From an uncultured Bacteroidota bacterium (GTDB lineage: Bacteria > Bacteroidota > Rhodothermia > Rhodothermales > UBA10348): DNA of 35,820 nt. The stretch spans positions 1 through 35,820 of the forward strand of contig CALFHN010000129.1 in the NCBI GenBank assembly GCA_937876355.1, written 5' to 3'. Positions 9,422 to 19,557 of the stretch are shown in pieces (positions within the stretch are counted from its first letter, which is position 1; every line of letters starts with the position of its first letter). A program made the translations under genes and the position numbers. Below the pieces are notes generated by a model. The model worked only from the letters and a program-made list of their open reading frames with translations. It was not told where the DNA came from and searched no databases.

Positions 9422-11004
9422 GAACTGCAGGATAACATTGAACACCCGGCCTTATCTCGGGCCCAGTCTGGGCGCTTTGCGAAGTAGCGCTGGTATTCCG
9501 GCTGTTCGTCGTAGGGGCGCCTCATGACATCGAGGAGCTCGGCTATCGTGGAATAGTCACCTTCGTGAGCCTTATCTATAGCCTCTTGAGCAAGGTAATT
9601 TCGGAGCACGTATTTCGGATTGGTGGCGTCCATCAGTTTTCTCCGGGGTGCGTCTAGTTTTCCAACGGAATCTTGCAGCACGCGGGCGCTCCATTTGTTA
9701 AGCCACGCTGCCCAATCAGACTCTTGATCTGCCTGTGCTCCGTATTGAGACTCCTTTAAGATGCTCCATTGTGGCCTAATTGAATCTTTCGGATTTATTC
9801 TCCCAAGCAGCCTAAAGAAGAGCGTCATATCTGTCTCATATCTCGAGAAAAGACCTTCTAATTCTTTGAACAGGTTCGGATCGGTATCCTGCTGGACTTC
9901 CGAAAGCCCCAGTTTGGCGCCCATCATGCGTTCGTAGCCCGTCTGATACCGCAAGGAATATGACTTTAGGATAGATCCTAACGACTCAGCATCATTTACT
10001 ACGGGCAATATGGCCCGGGCAAGTTGGGCAAGATTCCAATGAGCAACTCCTGCCTGATTCCCAAAAACATATCTGCGGCTCTGAGCATCGGTTGTATTGG
10101 GGGTCCAATCTAAATCAAAATCGTCCACCCAGCCATATGGGCCATAATCAATGGTCAAGCCCAATATGGACATGTTATCGGTGTTCATGACGCCATGAAC
10201 AAATCCAACGCGCATCCAATGCACGATCATGTCTGCCGTCCGGTCGCAGATATCCTGAAACCAATCAAGAAAAACTTTTGGCGTGTTGGACCCGGTTCCT
10301 AGGCTTAGATGAGGAAAATCGTTTTCAATGGAAAAGTCCATTAACCGCTGTAGAATGTCATGTTCTTCTCGGGCGGCATGGATCTGAAAATTGCCAAACC
10401 GAAGAAATGATTGGGAAACGCGGCAAACGACGGCTCCCGGTTCCATCTGGGCATTTCCGTCATAAAACATATCCCTAACTACCGACTCCCCGGTACCGAC
10501 CAAGGACAATGCGCGCGTGGTTGGCACGCCGAGGTGAAACATTGCTTCGCTACATAAAAACTCACGAATAGAAGAGCGCAGCACCGCACGCCCGTCTGCC
10601 GTACGCGAATAAGGAGTAGGCCCAGCTCCTTTGAGTTGAAGCGTCCAATTTCGACCGTCATTTCCCTCGAGTTCGCCGAGGTTGATAGCCCGGCCATCAC
10701 CAAGTTGACCAGCCCAGTTTCCAAATTGATGCCCTGCGTAGTTCATGGCGAAGGGTTCCATTCCGCCTAAAAGCTCATTTCCACTGAACGTATTAACAAA
10801 TTGGGGTGACATCACGAATGCGCGGTCCATTCCTAATAAATCGGCTACTTCGTGGGAATACGCGATTAGTTTGGGAGCATGAACAGGCGTTGGTAGGACT
10901 TTTGAATAACTCGCTCTGGGTACCTGTCGCCTCGTGTTTGTTTCCAGAGGGTCAGCGGGAAGGGCCCGAACAAACCGATTATTGAATGTAAACATGTCAC
11001 TCAT
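9418..11004 (-). CDS. selO: Protein adenylyltransferase SelO (YdiU/UPF0061)
   Basis: A 528-residue SelO pseudokinase. Family blocks are clear: MNYAGHQFGNWAGQLGDGRA, LQLKGAGPTPYSRTADGRA, SSIREFLCSEAM, VHGVMNTDNMSILG and IDYGPYGWVDDFD. SelO transfers AMP from ATP to Ser, Thr or Tyr of target proteins and is linked to redox stress. The C-terminus is CSMLSCSS: the third-last residue, selenocysteine in many eukaryotic members, is cysteine here. The start codon overlaps the end of the upstream gre gene by 8 bp, so translation is probably coupled. The 3' end overlaps the convergent tricorn-like gene by 4 bp at CTAG, both stops being read from the same four bases. Confidence 0.95.
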   Translation of the reverse strand: MSDMFTFNNRFVRALPADPLETNTRRQVPRASYSKVLPTPVHAPKLIAYSHEVADLLGMDRAFVMSPQFVNTFSGNELLGGMEPFAMNYAGHQFGNWAGQLGDGRAINLGELEGNDGRNWTLQLKGAGPTPYSRTADGRAVLRSSIREFLCSEAMFHLGVPTTRALSLVGTGESVVRDMFYDGNAQMEPGAVVCRVSQSFLRFGNFQIHAAREEHDILQRLMDFSIENDFPHLSLGTGSNTPKVFLDWFQDICDRTADMIVHWMRVGFVHGVMNTDNMSILGLTIDYGPYGWVDDFDLDWTPNTTDAQSRRYVFGNQAGVAHWNLAQLARAILPVVNDAESLGSILKSYSLRYQTGYERMMGAKLGLSEVQQDTDPNLFKELEGLFSRYETDMTLFFRLLGRINPKDSIRPQWSILKESQYGAQADQESDWAAWLNKWSARVLQDSVGKLDAPRRKLMDATNPKYVLRNYLAQEAIDKAHEGDYSTIAELLDVMRRPYDEQPEYQRYFAKRPDWARDKAGCSMLSCSS

Positions 11005-11515
11005 AAGCTATCGCAGTGACTTGAAGTGTTTCCTCTACGCCACCCATCATTTGTGTTGTCATCTCGCCAACTCTCAGGCCGATCAAGGATCTGGCGATCG
11101 GAGCAACGTATGCTACTCGCATGGTAGCCAAATCAGATTCATCTACACCCACAATCGAAAATGTGCGCAATAGGCCCACTTTGTTACCTTTTTGTGTTTT
11201 TACGGTAATTGTTGCGCCGAAGCGAACCTCCTCTGGAGGTTGGTCTTCGGCGCGCACAACTTTGGCTCCCAGAATGCGGGAATGTAAATCTTTGATCCTT
11301 CCTCGTATCACCGTCAAATCCCGGTTTCTGTCTGCCGATTCCTTATCTCCCTTTTTAAGACGTTCGCGTTCCACCTCCAGCTCGATCATTTCAGACTCAA
11401 GCAATGACAGGCCCCGAGGTGTCACAAAATTGACCGCACCCACAGGTAGCGGAGCACGCGGCGGGATATATACGACCCCATCTGGAGCGTCTTCTTTTAC
11501 GAATGCTCTAGACAT
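10997..11515 (-). CDS. GreA/GreB family transcription elongation factor
   Basis: A 172-residue Gre-type protein starting MSRAFVKEDAPDG, typical of the GreA/GreB-like factors of this lineage. Residues ~30-85 form the antiparallel coiled coil (SLLESEMIELEVERERLKK... VIRGRIKDLHSRILGAKVV), which enters the RNA polymerase secondary channel to stimulate transcript cleavage in backtracked complexes. The C-terminal half is the FKBP-like domain (FGATITVKT, VAPIARSLIGLRVGE). It sits 7 bp after the ABC transporter gene and overlaps selO by 8 bp, forming an ABC-gre-selO unit. Whether it is GreA, GreB or a paralogue cannot be settled by eye. Confidence 0.9.
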   Translation of the reverse strand: MSRAFVKEDAPDGVVYIPPRAPLPVGAVNFVTPRGLSLLESEMIELEVERERLKKGDKESADRNRDLTVIRGRIKDLHSRILGAKVVRAEDQPPEEVRFGATITVKTQKGNKVGLLRTFSIVGVDESDLATMRVAYVAPIARSLIGLRVGEMTTQMMGGVEETLQVTAIAYE

Positions 11516-11522
11516 AATTTAC

Positions 11523-13364
11523 CTACGATTCGGTGGTCGGTGGAAGATAATCCTCTCCGGGATTGACGAATAGATTTTCTTCCCACGCATATTGTTGGTC
11601 GTGCAGGTCTTTGTAGCGGCCGTTGTTCGCCATCAATTCGGCATGTTTTCCAGCTTCTGCAATCTCGCCGCCTTCTAGGACGATAATCTGATCCGCGCTA
11701 CGAATGGTGGAAAGACGATGGGCAATCACAAAAGTGGTTCGGCCCTGGCGCAGGCTGGCAAACCCAGCTTGAATCAAGGATTCACTTTCGCTATCCAAAC
11801 TCGATGTAGCCTCATCCAAAATCAAAATGCGTGGATTGGCCAAAATGGCGCGCGCGATGGCGACCCGTTGTCGCTGACCACCCGATAATTTGACACCGCG
11901 TTCTCCTACAACGGTCTCGTAACCTTGCGGGAAATCAGAAATGAAATCATGACAATGAGCCAGTTTGGCTACGCGTTCTACTTCCTCAATAGTAGAATCG
12001 GGCCTAGCAAATCGAATATTGTCGGCAATTGTGCCATCAAAAAGAAAATTTTCCTGAAGAACGACTCCCAAATTGGCCCTAAAATCATTTAGTTTTATTT
12101 CCATAAGGTCCTTTCCATCAACCAAGATTCGGCCAGAATTTGGGCGATTGAAGGCCATAACAAGGCTTACTAGGGTGCTTTTTCCAGACCCGCTCGATCC
12201 AACTAAAGCAGTAGTCGTACCTGCTTTTGCAGTTAGCGATACACCTTTTAGTACCGGTACGTCTTCTTCGTAAGAAAAATGGACATCGTCGAGCGTAATA
12301 TCGCCTTCAATGGTTCCCAGAGAAGCTTTTTCTTCGTCCTCTTCGTCTTCGGTAGGATTGCTCATTAGATCACGAATCCTGTCCAAACCAGCAAACGCTT
12401 CTGAAATTTGAGTTCCGATAGACGCCATTTGAATGATTGGAGCCGCCAGTAATCCTATTAGAAAGATGTAGAGGATAAAATCCCCAAGGGTCATCGATCC
12501 GCCTGCGATGGCCTTTCCACCGACAAGAATCATCATAATACCCACCCCTCCAATTACGAGTCCTGCGAAAGTCGAAATAGCTGCAACACCGGTAATGGAT
12601 TTTTTAACGTTTTGAAACAGTTCATCGACTCCTTTTGCAAACACGCCTTGTTCTCTACTTTCTACTCCATAGGCCTTCACAATTCGAATACCACTAAGTG
12701 TCTCACTCAGCCGGCCAGTTACCTGGGAATTGATCTCACCCCGCTCCCGAAATAGTGGTCTTAAACGTTTAAAGGCCATTCCCATACCTATACCGAAGAC
12801 CGTAAGAAGCGCCAAGGTCATTGAAGTGAGCAGCCAATTGATGTAAAAAAGTGCGCTCAAAGCAAAAACGGCGGTGAAAACGCCACCAACCAATTGGACA
12901 ATACCAGTCCCAACTAAATTGCGAATACCTTCTGCATCCGTCATGATTCGGGAAATAAGCACTCCCGTTTTAGTGCTGTCGAAAAAGCTGATGGGAAGAC
13001 GCGTTACATGAGCTTGAACCCGGCGTCTCATATCCATAATTGCTCCTTGGGCAGTAACGCTAACAATCTGCGAAATCGAATACGTTGTTATTGCGCCCAC
13101 AATCGCGGCGGCTCCAACTGCGAGGGCCAGAGGAACCAACATTTCCATTCTTTTTGGTTCGCCGAGGATAGTATCTATGAGATACTTCGACCCGGCTGGT
13201 AACACAAACCCGCTTAATCGGCTAATGACCATCAACACGAAGCCGACGGCAAGTTTTTTGCGATGAGTCCACATCAGCGCGCGTGCATCTCTCCACGTGG
13301 CTGACATATTTTTGGCTTTTTTTGCTGGCTTGGGGGCTTTTGCGGGTGAGGCTACATCGCTCAT
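11523..13364 (-). CDS. ABCB-type ABC transporter, fused permease and ATPase (MsbA-like)
   Basis: A 613-residue half-transporter. The N-terminal ~20 residues are Ala/Lys/Pro-rich, followed by a six-helix type I exporter domain (about 30-320) with the DxxR-type intracellular coupling segments (ISFFDSTKTGVLISRIMTDAEGI; ETLSGIRIVKAYGVE). The nucleotide-binding domain has Walker A GSSGSGKST at 389-397, Q-loop VVLQENFLFDG, signature LSGGQ at 493-497, Walker B ILILDEATSSLD and H-loop VIAHRLSTI, all intact. It should act as a homodimer in the inner membrane. Such proteins export lipids, peptides or drugs, and the substrate is not readable from sequence. It lies 75 bp after glpF and 7 bp before the gre gene. 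Confidence 0.93.
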   Translation of the reverse strand: MSDVASPAKAPKPAKKAKNMSATWRDARALMWTHRKKLAVGFVLMVISRLSGFVLPAGSKYLIDTILGEPKRMEMLVPLALAVGAAAIVGAITTYSISQIVSVTAQGAIMDMRRRVQAHVTRLPISFFDSTKTGVLISRIMTDAEGIRNLVGTGIVQLVGGVFTAVFALSALFYINWLLTSMTLALLTVFGIGMGMAFKRLRPLFRERGEINSQVTGRLSETLSGIRIVKAYGVESREQGVFAKGVDELFQNVKKSITGVAAISTFAGLVIGGVGIMMILVGGKAIAGGSMTLGDFILYIFLIGLLAAPIIQMASIGTQISEAFAGLDRIRDLMSNPTEDEEDEEKASLGTIEGDITLDDVHFSYEEDVPVLKGVSLTAKAGTTTALVGSSGSGKSTLVSLVMAFNRPNSGRILVDGKDLMEIKLNDFRANLGVVLQENFLFDGTIADNIRFARPDSTIEEVERVAKLAHCHDFISDFPQGYETVVGERGVKLSGGQRQRVAIARAILANPRILILDEATSSLDSESESLIQAGFASLRQGRTTFVIAHRLSTIRSADQIIVLEGGEIAEAGKHAELMANNGRYKDLHDQQYAWEENLFVNPGEDYLPPTTES

Positions 13365-13439
13365 CAGTCAAAATCGGTTGGTGGCCTATAAAGTGTCCCG
13401 TTACACGCATCCGAGACCAGTCCGATCCATGCCGTTACC

Positions 13440-14147
13440 TTATCCCAATATTCCATATAAACCGGCTGCTGCGAGGCCTCCCAAAACGGGTCCGACTACG
13501 GGAACCCAAGCATAACTCCAATCACTTCCGCCTTTTCCGGCGATTGGCAAAACGGCATGGGCAATTCGCGGTCCTAGGTCGCGAGCAGGGTTAATGGCGT
13601 ATCCGGTCGTACCGCCTAGGGCAATGCCGATGACCAAAACTAGCAGGCCAACAGGCAAGGCATCGAGAGCTCCCAATCCGACTTCAGGGGCTGAAATATG
13701 TAACACGCCCAAAACCAAGACGAAGGTTCCTATCACCTCAGAAACGAGATTCCACCATGTGGATCGAATAGCAGGAGCCGTGCAAAAAACGGCCAATTTA
13801 TCTGATTTGTCTTTTGTGGAAGCAAAATGGGGGTGATAATGCAACCAGACTAATATTGCGCCTAAAAAAGTCCCAATGAATTGGGCTGCAATGTACCCAG
13901 GTACTAATTCCCACGCGAAACTGCCTGCCATTGCTAAACCTAAGGTGACTGCAGGATTGATATGCGCGCCGCTAATGGGGCCAACCATGAAGACCGCAGC
14001 AAATACAGCCAGGCCCCAGCCTATTGTAATTACAATCCAGCCAGAGCTGTTGCCCTTGGTTTTGCTGAGTACAACGTTGGCAACAGTTCCATTTCCTAGT
14101 AATATTAAAATGGCTGAGCCAAGAATTTCCGCAATAAATGGTGTCAT
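13440..14147 (-). CDS. glpF: Glycerol uptake facilitator (MIP family aquaglyceroporin)
   Basis: A 235-residue MIP channel with both half-helix motifs: NPA at 64-66 (GAHINPAVTLG) and NPA at 186-188, followed by Arg189-Asp190 (NPARDLGPR). The Asp after NPAR is characteristic of glycerol facilitators rather than water-only aquaporins, so GlpF is the best call. Six membrane helices are evident. It is about 45 residues shorter than E. coli GlpF, mostly in loops. It follows the glycerophosphodiesterase gene by 12 bp and belongs to the glycerol cluster, where it would admit glycerol for GlpK. Confidence 0.93.
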   Translation of the reverse strand: MTPFIAEILGSAILILLGNGTVANVVLSKTKGNSSGWIVITIGWGLAVFAAVFMVGPISGAHINPAVTLGLAMAGSFAWELVPGYIAAQFIGTFLGAILVWLHYHPHFASTKDKSDKLAVFCTAPAIRSTWWNLVSEVIGTFVLVLGVLHISAPEVGLGALDALPVGLLVLVIGIALGGTTGYAINPARDLGPRIAHAVLPIAGKGGSDWSYAWVPVVGPVLGGLAAAGLYGILG

Positions 14148-14159
14148 ATGGGTAGCAGA

Positions 14160-15086
14160 TTAACGATTGAGTTCTTCGATTAGGGCCTTTCCGTGATCCG
14201 GATAATCCGTAATCAATCCATCAATTCCAAGTTTGATTAATTCTTTCATTCGGACAGGATCGTTTATAGTCCAAGGAATCACTTTCATGCCAAGACGATG
14301 GGCATTCTGGACCAACGATGAGTCGACCATGTTATGATTGGGGCTGTAAATATCGGGAAGAAAGCTCAATTTAGCCAAATTAAGATCTAATCCGTCATCG
14401 TTTGAAACCAGCCAAACCAAACTTACGGAAGCATCTATCTCGTGCATTGCTTCTAGCGCCCTAGCATCAAAGGACTGCACATCCGATTGTGCCAAGATGT
14501 TTTTATCTTTTAAGACATCGTATAGTTTTTGAGCAAAAACGTGAACGGATGGATGATAAAGGGAGTCACCCTCGGGAGTCGACTTAATTTCGATATTGTA
14601 GCGAGGGGGGACATATCCGTTGTCTAAAACGTGGCTTTTGACCGCATCAATGACATCTCGGAGTTTTGGTTTTGAAACAGCCGTTGGACGCTGATCCGGA
14701 AAACCCGTGTGCCCCCGCAGACCACAGTCAAATTGGGCAATTTCGGCGGATGTCATCGAGTAGATTAGTAATGATTTTTCCTCCTCTTTCGTGACCGGGT
14801 CGCCGTTTGGGAGAGAGCAGGTTACCGAAGAAAACCAAGGTTCATGAGATAGAAAAACTTCGCCATCAAGGCTGATCGCGGCATCCATTTCAAGGGTCGT
14901 AACGCCGATATCTAGCGCCAAAATAAAGGCAGGAATGGTGTTTTCGGGTAACAAGCCACGCGCTCCTCGGTGTCCTTGTAAATCAAACGGTTTTCCACCG
15001 ATCATGTTATTGTTCATGGTGTTAGGAGGAGATTGTGTACATCCCAGAAGCCCCAACATTGGGATAAATAATAACCAACGCTTCAT
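14160..15086 (-). CDS. Glycerophosphodiester phosphodiesterase lipoprotein (UgpQ/GlpQ-like)
   Basis: I chose the ATG at 15086 because it opens a lipoprotein signal peptide (MKRWLLFIPMLGLLGC, lipidated Cys16). An upstream ATG at 15143 would add 19 unlikely residues. The GDPD fold is clear: HRGARGLLPENT with His39-Arg40, metal-binding Glu66 and Asp68 in TTLEMDAAIS, and VFLSHEP with the second catalytic His near 81. The enzyme hydrolyses deacylated phospholipid headgroups to glycerol 3-phosphate and an alcohol. As a lipoprotein it acts in the periplasm or at the cell surface. Placed directly between glpD and glpF (12 bp to glpF), it supplies the same pathway with substrate. Confidence 0.9.
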   Translation of the reverse strand: MKRWLLFIPMLGLLGCTQSPPNTMNNNMIGGKPFDLQGHRGARGLLPENTIPAFILALDIGVTTLEMDAAISLDGEVFLSHEPWFSSVTCSLPNGDPVTKEEEKSLLIYSMTSAEIAQFDCGLRGHTGFPDQRPTAVSKPKLRDVIDAVKSHVLDNGYVPPRYNIEIKSTPEGDSLYHPSVHVFAQKLYDVLKDKNILAQSDVQSFDARALEAMHEIDASVSLVWLVSNDDGLDLNLAKLSFLPDIYSPNHNMVDSSLVQNAHRLGMKVIPWTINDPVRMKELIKLGIDGLITDYPDHGKALIEELNR

Positions 15087-15143
15087 ACCTAGGTGTGGCA
15101 CTTTATTCGTCTGTTTGTGGAATAGAAAGACGGAATCCTTCAT

Positions 15144-15203
15144 TGCATTACCAAATATGTCGATGCATTACCAAGTCTGTTAATGCTTTACCAAATAGTC
15201 TTG
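15144..15203. repeat. Three degenerate 20-bp tandem units across the glpD stop
   Basis: Units at 15144-15163 (TGCATTACCAAATATGTCGA), 15164-15183 (TGCATTACCAAGTCTGTTAA) and 15184-15203 (TGCTTTACCAAATAGTCTTG) have a period of exactly 20 bp. The third unit codes for the end of GlpD (LVKH), the second carries its stop codon, and the first runs into the glycerophosphodiesterase leader. Units one and two match at 16 of 20 positions. Confidence 0.7.
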
Positions 15204-16706
15204 GGCAATTTGGACAAAGCGGGCTACTTCCTCTTTTTGACGCCCTTCATCCCAACCCAATTCGGTTGCCATGATGGCTGCGACCGCAGGGGCCGCCTCA
15301 ATCGAAGACGAAGCATCCAAAAACAAACATCTAGTTCGGCGGGAAAGGACGTCATCTACTGTTCTTGCCCATTCTGACGTAACGGCATGCCGAATGTCTT
15401 CTTCAACATAAGGAAGGTTAGGATGAAACGGTTGATGGGAGAGAGCGTCCTTCGGAATTGCATCAGCGGTTTTCTCGCTTCTAAAGGCCTCAGAATTGAT
15501 GAGGGCAATGGAACGAGTAGGGCAGGCTCTTTTCACCATCCCGGATACTTTTTCTGCCCTATTAACTGCATCTTCAGCCATTTGTCTATACGTAGTCCAT
15601 TTTCCTCCGGTAATGGTTACCAGGAGCGAAGGGGAGACAACTAGGGTATGATCTCGAGAAATAGATTTGGTATCGGTTTTGTTAGAGCGCACCAAGGGGC
15701 GAAGACCTGCAAATACGCTCTGAACATCTTCAGGCCGAATCGGGCGGGACAAATACCGTGCTATATGGGAGAGGAGATATTCAATTTCTTCTTCCAGTGG
15801 TTTCGGATTAATTCCAATCTCTTTTAATGGGGTGTCTGTGGTTCCGATAAGTACTTTTCCATGCCAGGGTACACCAAACAGAACACGTCCATCGTCGGTA
15901 TCAGGAACCATAACGGCCGTATTTGTGGACAAAAATGACGCATCTACAACTAAATGGATGCCTTGGGCGGCCTGCATCATTGGATTGACATCAGGATCGT
16001 CAAGGCGACGAATGGAATCGGTAAATATTCCTGTTGCATTAATAATCGAGCGGCCGGTAAAGGTGTATTCTTCACCCGATTCTGAGTCTCGCGCCCTGAC
16101 TCCTTTGACCTGGCCGTTTTCCTTGATTAAGCCTAAAACCTCAATATAATTGAGTAAAACGGCCTTTTTTTGCACGGCGGTATGGGCAATACTGATTAAA
16201 AGGCGGGTATCATCAAATTGTCCATCCCAATATTCTACTCCTCCTAATAAACCTGTAGCATTTATTCCCGGAATATATTCCAGCGTTTTTTCCCTGCTTA
16301 GAAGGCGGGAAGGTCCAATTCCAAGACGCCTCGCTAGGGCGTCATACACCTTCATTCCCAGACCATACCAGGCCTTGTGCCACCATTTGTAACACGGAAT
16401 CACAAATCGAAGCGGATGGGCAATGTGGGGAGCATTTTTTAGAAGGCGACCGCGCTCTCGCAGGGCCTTCATTACCATTTTTACATTTCCCTGACGAAGG
16501 TATCGAACGCCGCCGTGAATGAGCTTCGTGCTTTTACTGGAGGTACCCTTTCCAAAGTCGTTGGCTTCCAATAGAAGGGTCGAATAGCCGCGAGAAGCAG
16601 CGTCCAAAGCCGTTCCAAGACCCGTTGCGCCCCCCCCAATCACAATCATATCCCATCGTTCGGTCGAGACTGCTTTTTTTAGCAACTCGGCTCGGCTAGA
16701 GATCAT
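15180..16706 (-). CDS. glpD: Aerobic glycerol-3-phosphate dehydrogenase (FAD, quinone-linked)
   Basis: A 508-residue flavoprotein. The dinucleotide-binding motif is at about 21-31 ([11 protein letters not shown]), followed by the GlpD block [20 protein letters not shown], the [12 protein letters not shown] segment and the FAD-contacting C-terminal [17 protein letters not shown]. The C-terminal ~120 residues form the usual helical cap. It oxidises sn-glycerol 3-phosphate to dihydroxyacetone phosphate at the inner membrane and passes electrons to quinone. The ATG overlaps the glpK stop by 4 bp, indicating translational coupling. The gene end carries the 20-bp tandem repeat noted separately. Confidence 0.96.
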   Translation of the reverse strand: MISSRAELLKKAVSTERWDMIVIGGGATGLGTALDAASRGYSTLLLEANDFGKGTSSKSTKLIHGGVRYLRQGNVKMVMKALRERGRLLKNAPHIAHPLRFVIPCYKWWHKAWYGLGMKVYDALARRLGIGPSRLLSREKTLEYIPGINATGLLGGVEYWDGQFDDTRLLISIAHTAVQKKAVLLNYIEVLGLIKENGQVKGVRARDSESGEEYTFTGRSIINATGIFTDSIRRLDDPDVNPMMQAAQGIHLVVDASFLSTNTAVMVPDTDDGRVLFGVPWHGKVLIGTTDTPLKEIGINPKPLEEEIEYLLSHIARYLSRPIRPEDVQSVFAGLRPLVRSNKTDTKSISRDHTLVVSPSLLVTITGGKWTTYRQMAEDAVNRAEKVSGMVKRACPTRSIALINSEAFRSEKTADAIPKDALSHQPFHPNLPYVEEDIRHAVTSEWARTVDDVLSRRTRCLFLDASSSIEAAPAVAAIMATELGWDEGRQKEEVARFVQIAQDYLVKH

Positions 16707-18187
16707 TCTGACACCCAGCCTTTGGTGCGCTCGAGCGCGCGCTCCCAGTTGCTGATGAGTGCTTGCATGTTGATGTCCCTTTTAGACGGGTTGAAGGTCG
16801 AATCTACCTGCCAGTACGAATTTACTTCTTCGATGTCCTTCCAAAACGAAACAGCTAATCCAGCTAAAAACGCAGCACCAAGGGCTGTCGTTTCTAAAAT
16901 TTTGGGCCTAATGACGTTTGTCTGAAGCACGTCCGACTGGAATTGCATCAATAAATCGTTGGCCGATGCGCCTCCGTCGACGCGGAGTTCGGCTAAATTG
17001 ATAGATGCGTCCTTCTCCATGGCATGGATGACGTCAGCTACCTGAAAGGCGATGCTTTCAAGCGCAGCCCGGGCAATATGCGCTTTGGTAGAACCCCGAG
17101 TTAGACCGAAAATCGAGCCTCGAGCATACGGGTCCCAATGAGGAGCCCCCAAACCTGTAAAGGCCGGAACCAGAACAACCCCGTCTGAGGATTTCACTTC
17201 CATCGCGAGAGCTTCAATTTCAGAAGATTCACCCACAAACTCCAAGCCATCCCGCAGCCACTGGACAACGGCTCCGCCAATAAATACGCTTCCTTCGAGC
17301 GCATACTCTGTTTTACCATCAATCTGCCAGGCGATCGTCGTAAGTAGATTGTTTTTAGACGGGATAGGTTTGGTGCCCGTATTCATGAGCATAAAACAGC
17401 CAGTTCCGTACGTGTTTTTGACCATTCCAGGCACCACACAACCCTGGCCAAATAGCGCGGCTTGTTGGTCTCCAGCAATGCCCGCAATAGGAATTGAAGC
17501 TCCTAAAAGATCAGGATCGGAATAAGCCACAACCGCGCTTGAAGGGACAATATCTGGGAGTAAGCTTGAAGGGACATCAAGAATTTGGCATAATTCATCG
17601 TCCCATGCGACGGTATGAATATTACACAGCAGGGTTCTGGAAGCGTTACTGGGGTCGGTGACGTGGGTTTTGCCACCTGTCAAATTCCAAATAAGCCATG
17701 AATCAATCGTACCAAATGCCAAATGGCCTTGTTTGGCTAGCTCTCTTGCCCCTTTTTGATTATCCAATATCCATTGGACTTTAGTGCCAGAGAAATAAGC
17801 ATCTAAGACGAGCCCTGTTTTTTCTTGAAAAAGGCTCGCTCTTCCCGCGGCTTTAAGCGCATCGCAGGCACCGGCAGTGCGGCGATCTTGCCAGACTATG
17901 GCATTGTAGATAGGCTCCCCTGTACGCCGATCCCAGACAACCGTCGTTTCTCTCTGATTGGTGATTCCGATGGCCTTAATCTCAGAAGCCTTAATTCCGG
18001 AATCTTTCAAGACCTTTCTGGCGGTCGCAATTTGCGACCGCCAGATGTCCATAGGATTATGCTCGACCCAACCTGGCTTAGGAAAGATTTGCTCAAACTC
18101 TTCCTGCGCAACCCCAACAATCGAGCCCGCATGATTGAACAAAATTGCTCTGGAGCTCGTCGTACCCTGGTCGAGTGCAAGAATCAT
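16703..18187 (-). CDS. glpK: Glycerol kinase
   Basis: A 494-residue FGGY-family kinase from the ATG at 18187, chosen because it yields the canonical N-terminus [20 protein letters not shown] lies 8-9 bp upstream (GAAGGCTAATCAA), and the longer in-frame start at 18232 would run into the preceding dipeptidase gene. Family blocks include [63 protein letters not shown] and [15 protein letters not shown]. It phosphorylates glycerol with ATP. It begins 4 bp after the dipeptidase stop and overlaps glpD by 4 bp, so it lies within one transcript. Confidence 0.96.
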   Translation of the reverse strand: MILALDQGTTSSRAILFNHAGSIVGVAQEEFEQIFPKPGWVEHNPMDIWRSQIATARKVLKDSGIKASEIKAIGITNQRETTVVWDRRTGEPIYNAIVWQDRRTAGACDALKAAGRASLFQEKTGLVLDAYFSGTKVQWILDNQKGARELAKQGHLAFGTIDSWLIWNLTGGKTHVTDPSNASRTLLCNIHTVAWDDELCQILDVPSSLLPDIVPSSAVVAYSDPDLLGASIPIAGIAGDQQAALFGQGCVVPGMVKNTYGTGCFMLMNTGTKPIPSKNNLLTTIAWQIDGKTEYALEGSVFIGGAVVQWLRDGLEFVGESSEIEALAMEVKSSDGVVLVPAFTGLGAPHWDPYARGSIFGLTRGSTKAHIARAALESIAFQVADVIHAMEKDASINLAELRVDGGASANDLLMQFQSDVLQTNVIRPKILETTALGAAFLAGLAVSFWKDIEEVNSYWQVDSTFNPSKRDINMQALISNWERALERTKGWVSE

Positions 18188-18191
18188 TTGA

Positions 18192-19496
18192 TTAGCCTTC
18201 GGCTTGAATCTCGGCTGCGATGCGCTGTACATCGTCTAGTACTCTGAGTAGGTTTCCGCTCCACATTTGGGCGATTTGTTCTTCAGAATAGCCACGACGA
18301 ACCAATTCCAGTGTTACGTTGAACGTTTCAGCTGCGCTGTTCCATCCAAATATGCCACCGCCACCGTCAAAATCAGAACTGATACCAACGTGATCGATTC
18401 CGATTAGGTTGACCAAATAATCGATATGATCGACGAAATCAGATACATTTACGGGCTCAGCGGTTAGCTCGCCTTTTCGGGCTTCAAAAGCTTCATTGAC
18501 TGGAGCGATGCTCGCCATATACGCTTCGCGCTCTTCGGCTGGCATTTGGAAGACTTCACGACGATTTGTGACCAATGTCACGCCCATTTCTTCGGCAATT
18601 GCGGTACGAAGGGCATTTGAGGCATCGCTGTACGCAGCGTCTTTTGCTGAATTCACGTAACTGCGGAACGCGACAGTCTGGATGACACCGCCGTTCGCTT
18701 TTAGAGCCATCAGTTGCTCATCATCTAAATTCCGGCTAACGTCATTCATGGCACGAGCGGCGGAATGCGAAGCGATAACTGGAGCTTTTGACAGCGCCAT
18801 AGCCTGCAAGTTGGAAAGCTTTGATGGATGGGAAAGATCGATCATGATCCCCCACTTGTTCATTTCAGCGACAGCTTCTTTGCCCATTTCGCTCAAACCG
18901 TTATAGAGCCATAGACTGTCTCTTTCGCCGGTATTGGAATCCGAAAATTGGCTGTGTCCGTTGTGCGACAACGACATATATCGTCCGCCAAGCTCTTGGA
19001 ATTTTTTGATGTTGCCCATATCCATGCCCACTTGGTAGGCATTTTCGATGGCGATCATGGCCACTTTTTTCCCAGAAGCAGAAATGCGCCGGACGTCGTC
19101 GGAGGTCAAGGCCAATTCAATTTGGTCTGGTGCTTTTACTTCGGTCAACCAATGGATGGCTTCGAATTTTGAGAGCGCATCAGCCTTGGCTTCTGCGAAT
19201 CCTTCATCGGTCAATGGACCTTGACCTACATAGACAACCATCCAACTTACATCCAGTCCACCTTCAACCATTTTGGGGATGTTGACCTGGTTGTCGAGGT
19301 TCATCGCATAGTTTTTTTCCTCAGTGAAGTTTGCTACGCTAATATCATTGTGTGTATCAAGCGTAATCACGCGGTCGTGAATTCCTTGAGCGCGGGAAAC
19401 GAGTTCTTCTTCCGTTTCAGCAGCTTCAGAGCAAGCGCCAAATACGAAGATGGCCAAAAGCAGAGTCAGCTTGGTGGCCGAATTTAAAAATTTCAT
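18192..19496 (-). CDS. Membrane dipeptidase lipoprotein (renal dipeptidase family, M19)
   Basis: I chose the ATG at 19496, which opens a lipoprotein signal peptide ([22 protein letters not shown]); an upstream ATG at 19565 would add 23 residues that look noncoding. The M19 zinc site is recognisable: [42 protein letters not shown] and [10 protein letters not shown]. The family cleaves dipeptides, including ones with a D-residue at the second position. As a lipoprotein it should work in the periplasm or on the outer membrane. It is the first gene of the glycerol run and lies 4 bp before glpK. That placement is unusual, because no step of glycerol use needs a dipeptidase. Confidence 0.92.
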   Translation of the reverse strand: MKFLNSATKLTLLLAIFVFGACSEAAETEEELVSRAQGIHDRVITLDTHNDISVANFTEEKNYAMNLDNQVNIPKMVEGGLDVSWMVVYVGQGPLTDEGFAEAKADALSKFEAIHWLTEVKAPDQIELALTSDDVRRISASGKKVAMIAIENAYQVGMDMGNIKKFQELGGRYMSLSHNGHSQFSDSNTGERDSLWLYNGLSEMGKEAVAEMNKWGIMIDLSHPSKLSNLQAMALSKAPVIASHSAARAMNDVSRNLDDEQLMALKANGGVIQTVAFRSYVNSAKDAAYSDASNALRTAIAEEMGVTLVTNRREVFQMPAEEREAYMASIAPVNEAFEARKGELTAEPVNVSDFVDHIDYLVNLIGIDHVGISSDFDGGGGIFGWNSAAETFNVTLELVRRGYSEEQIAQMWSGNLLRVLDDVQRIAAEIQAEG

Positions 19497-19557
19497 ATTC
19501 AATAAAGTGGGTAGACAATGAGGCAGTGGAATGCGCCTAATCCTGTGTGGCAGGCGT

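Noticed and set aside
11121-11573. 150-codon plus-strand ORF opposite the Gre factor
   Set aside because: Antisense shadow, Ser/Arg/Pro-rich with no domain.
15087-15143. Longer N-terminus for the glycerophosphodiesterase
   Set aside because: The added 19 residues precede a textbook lipoprotein signal and lie partly next to the tandem repeat; the start at 15086 is better.
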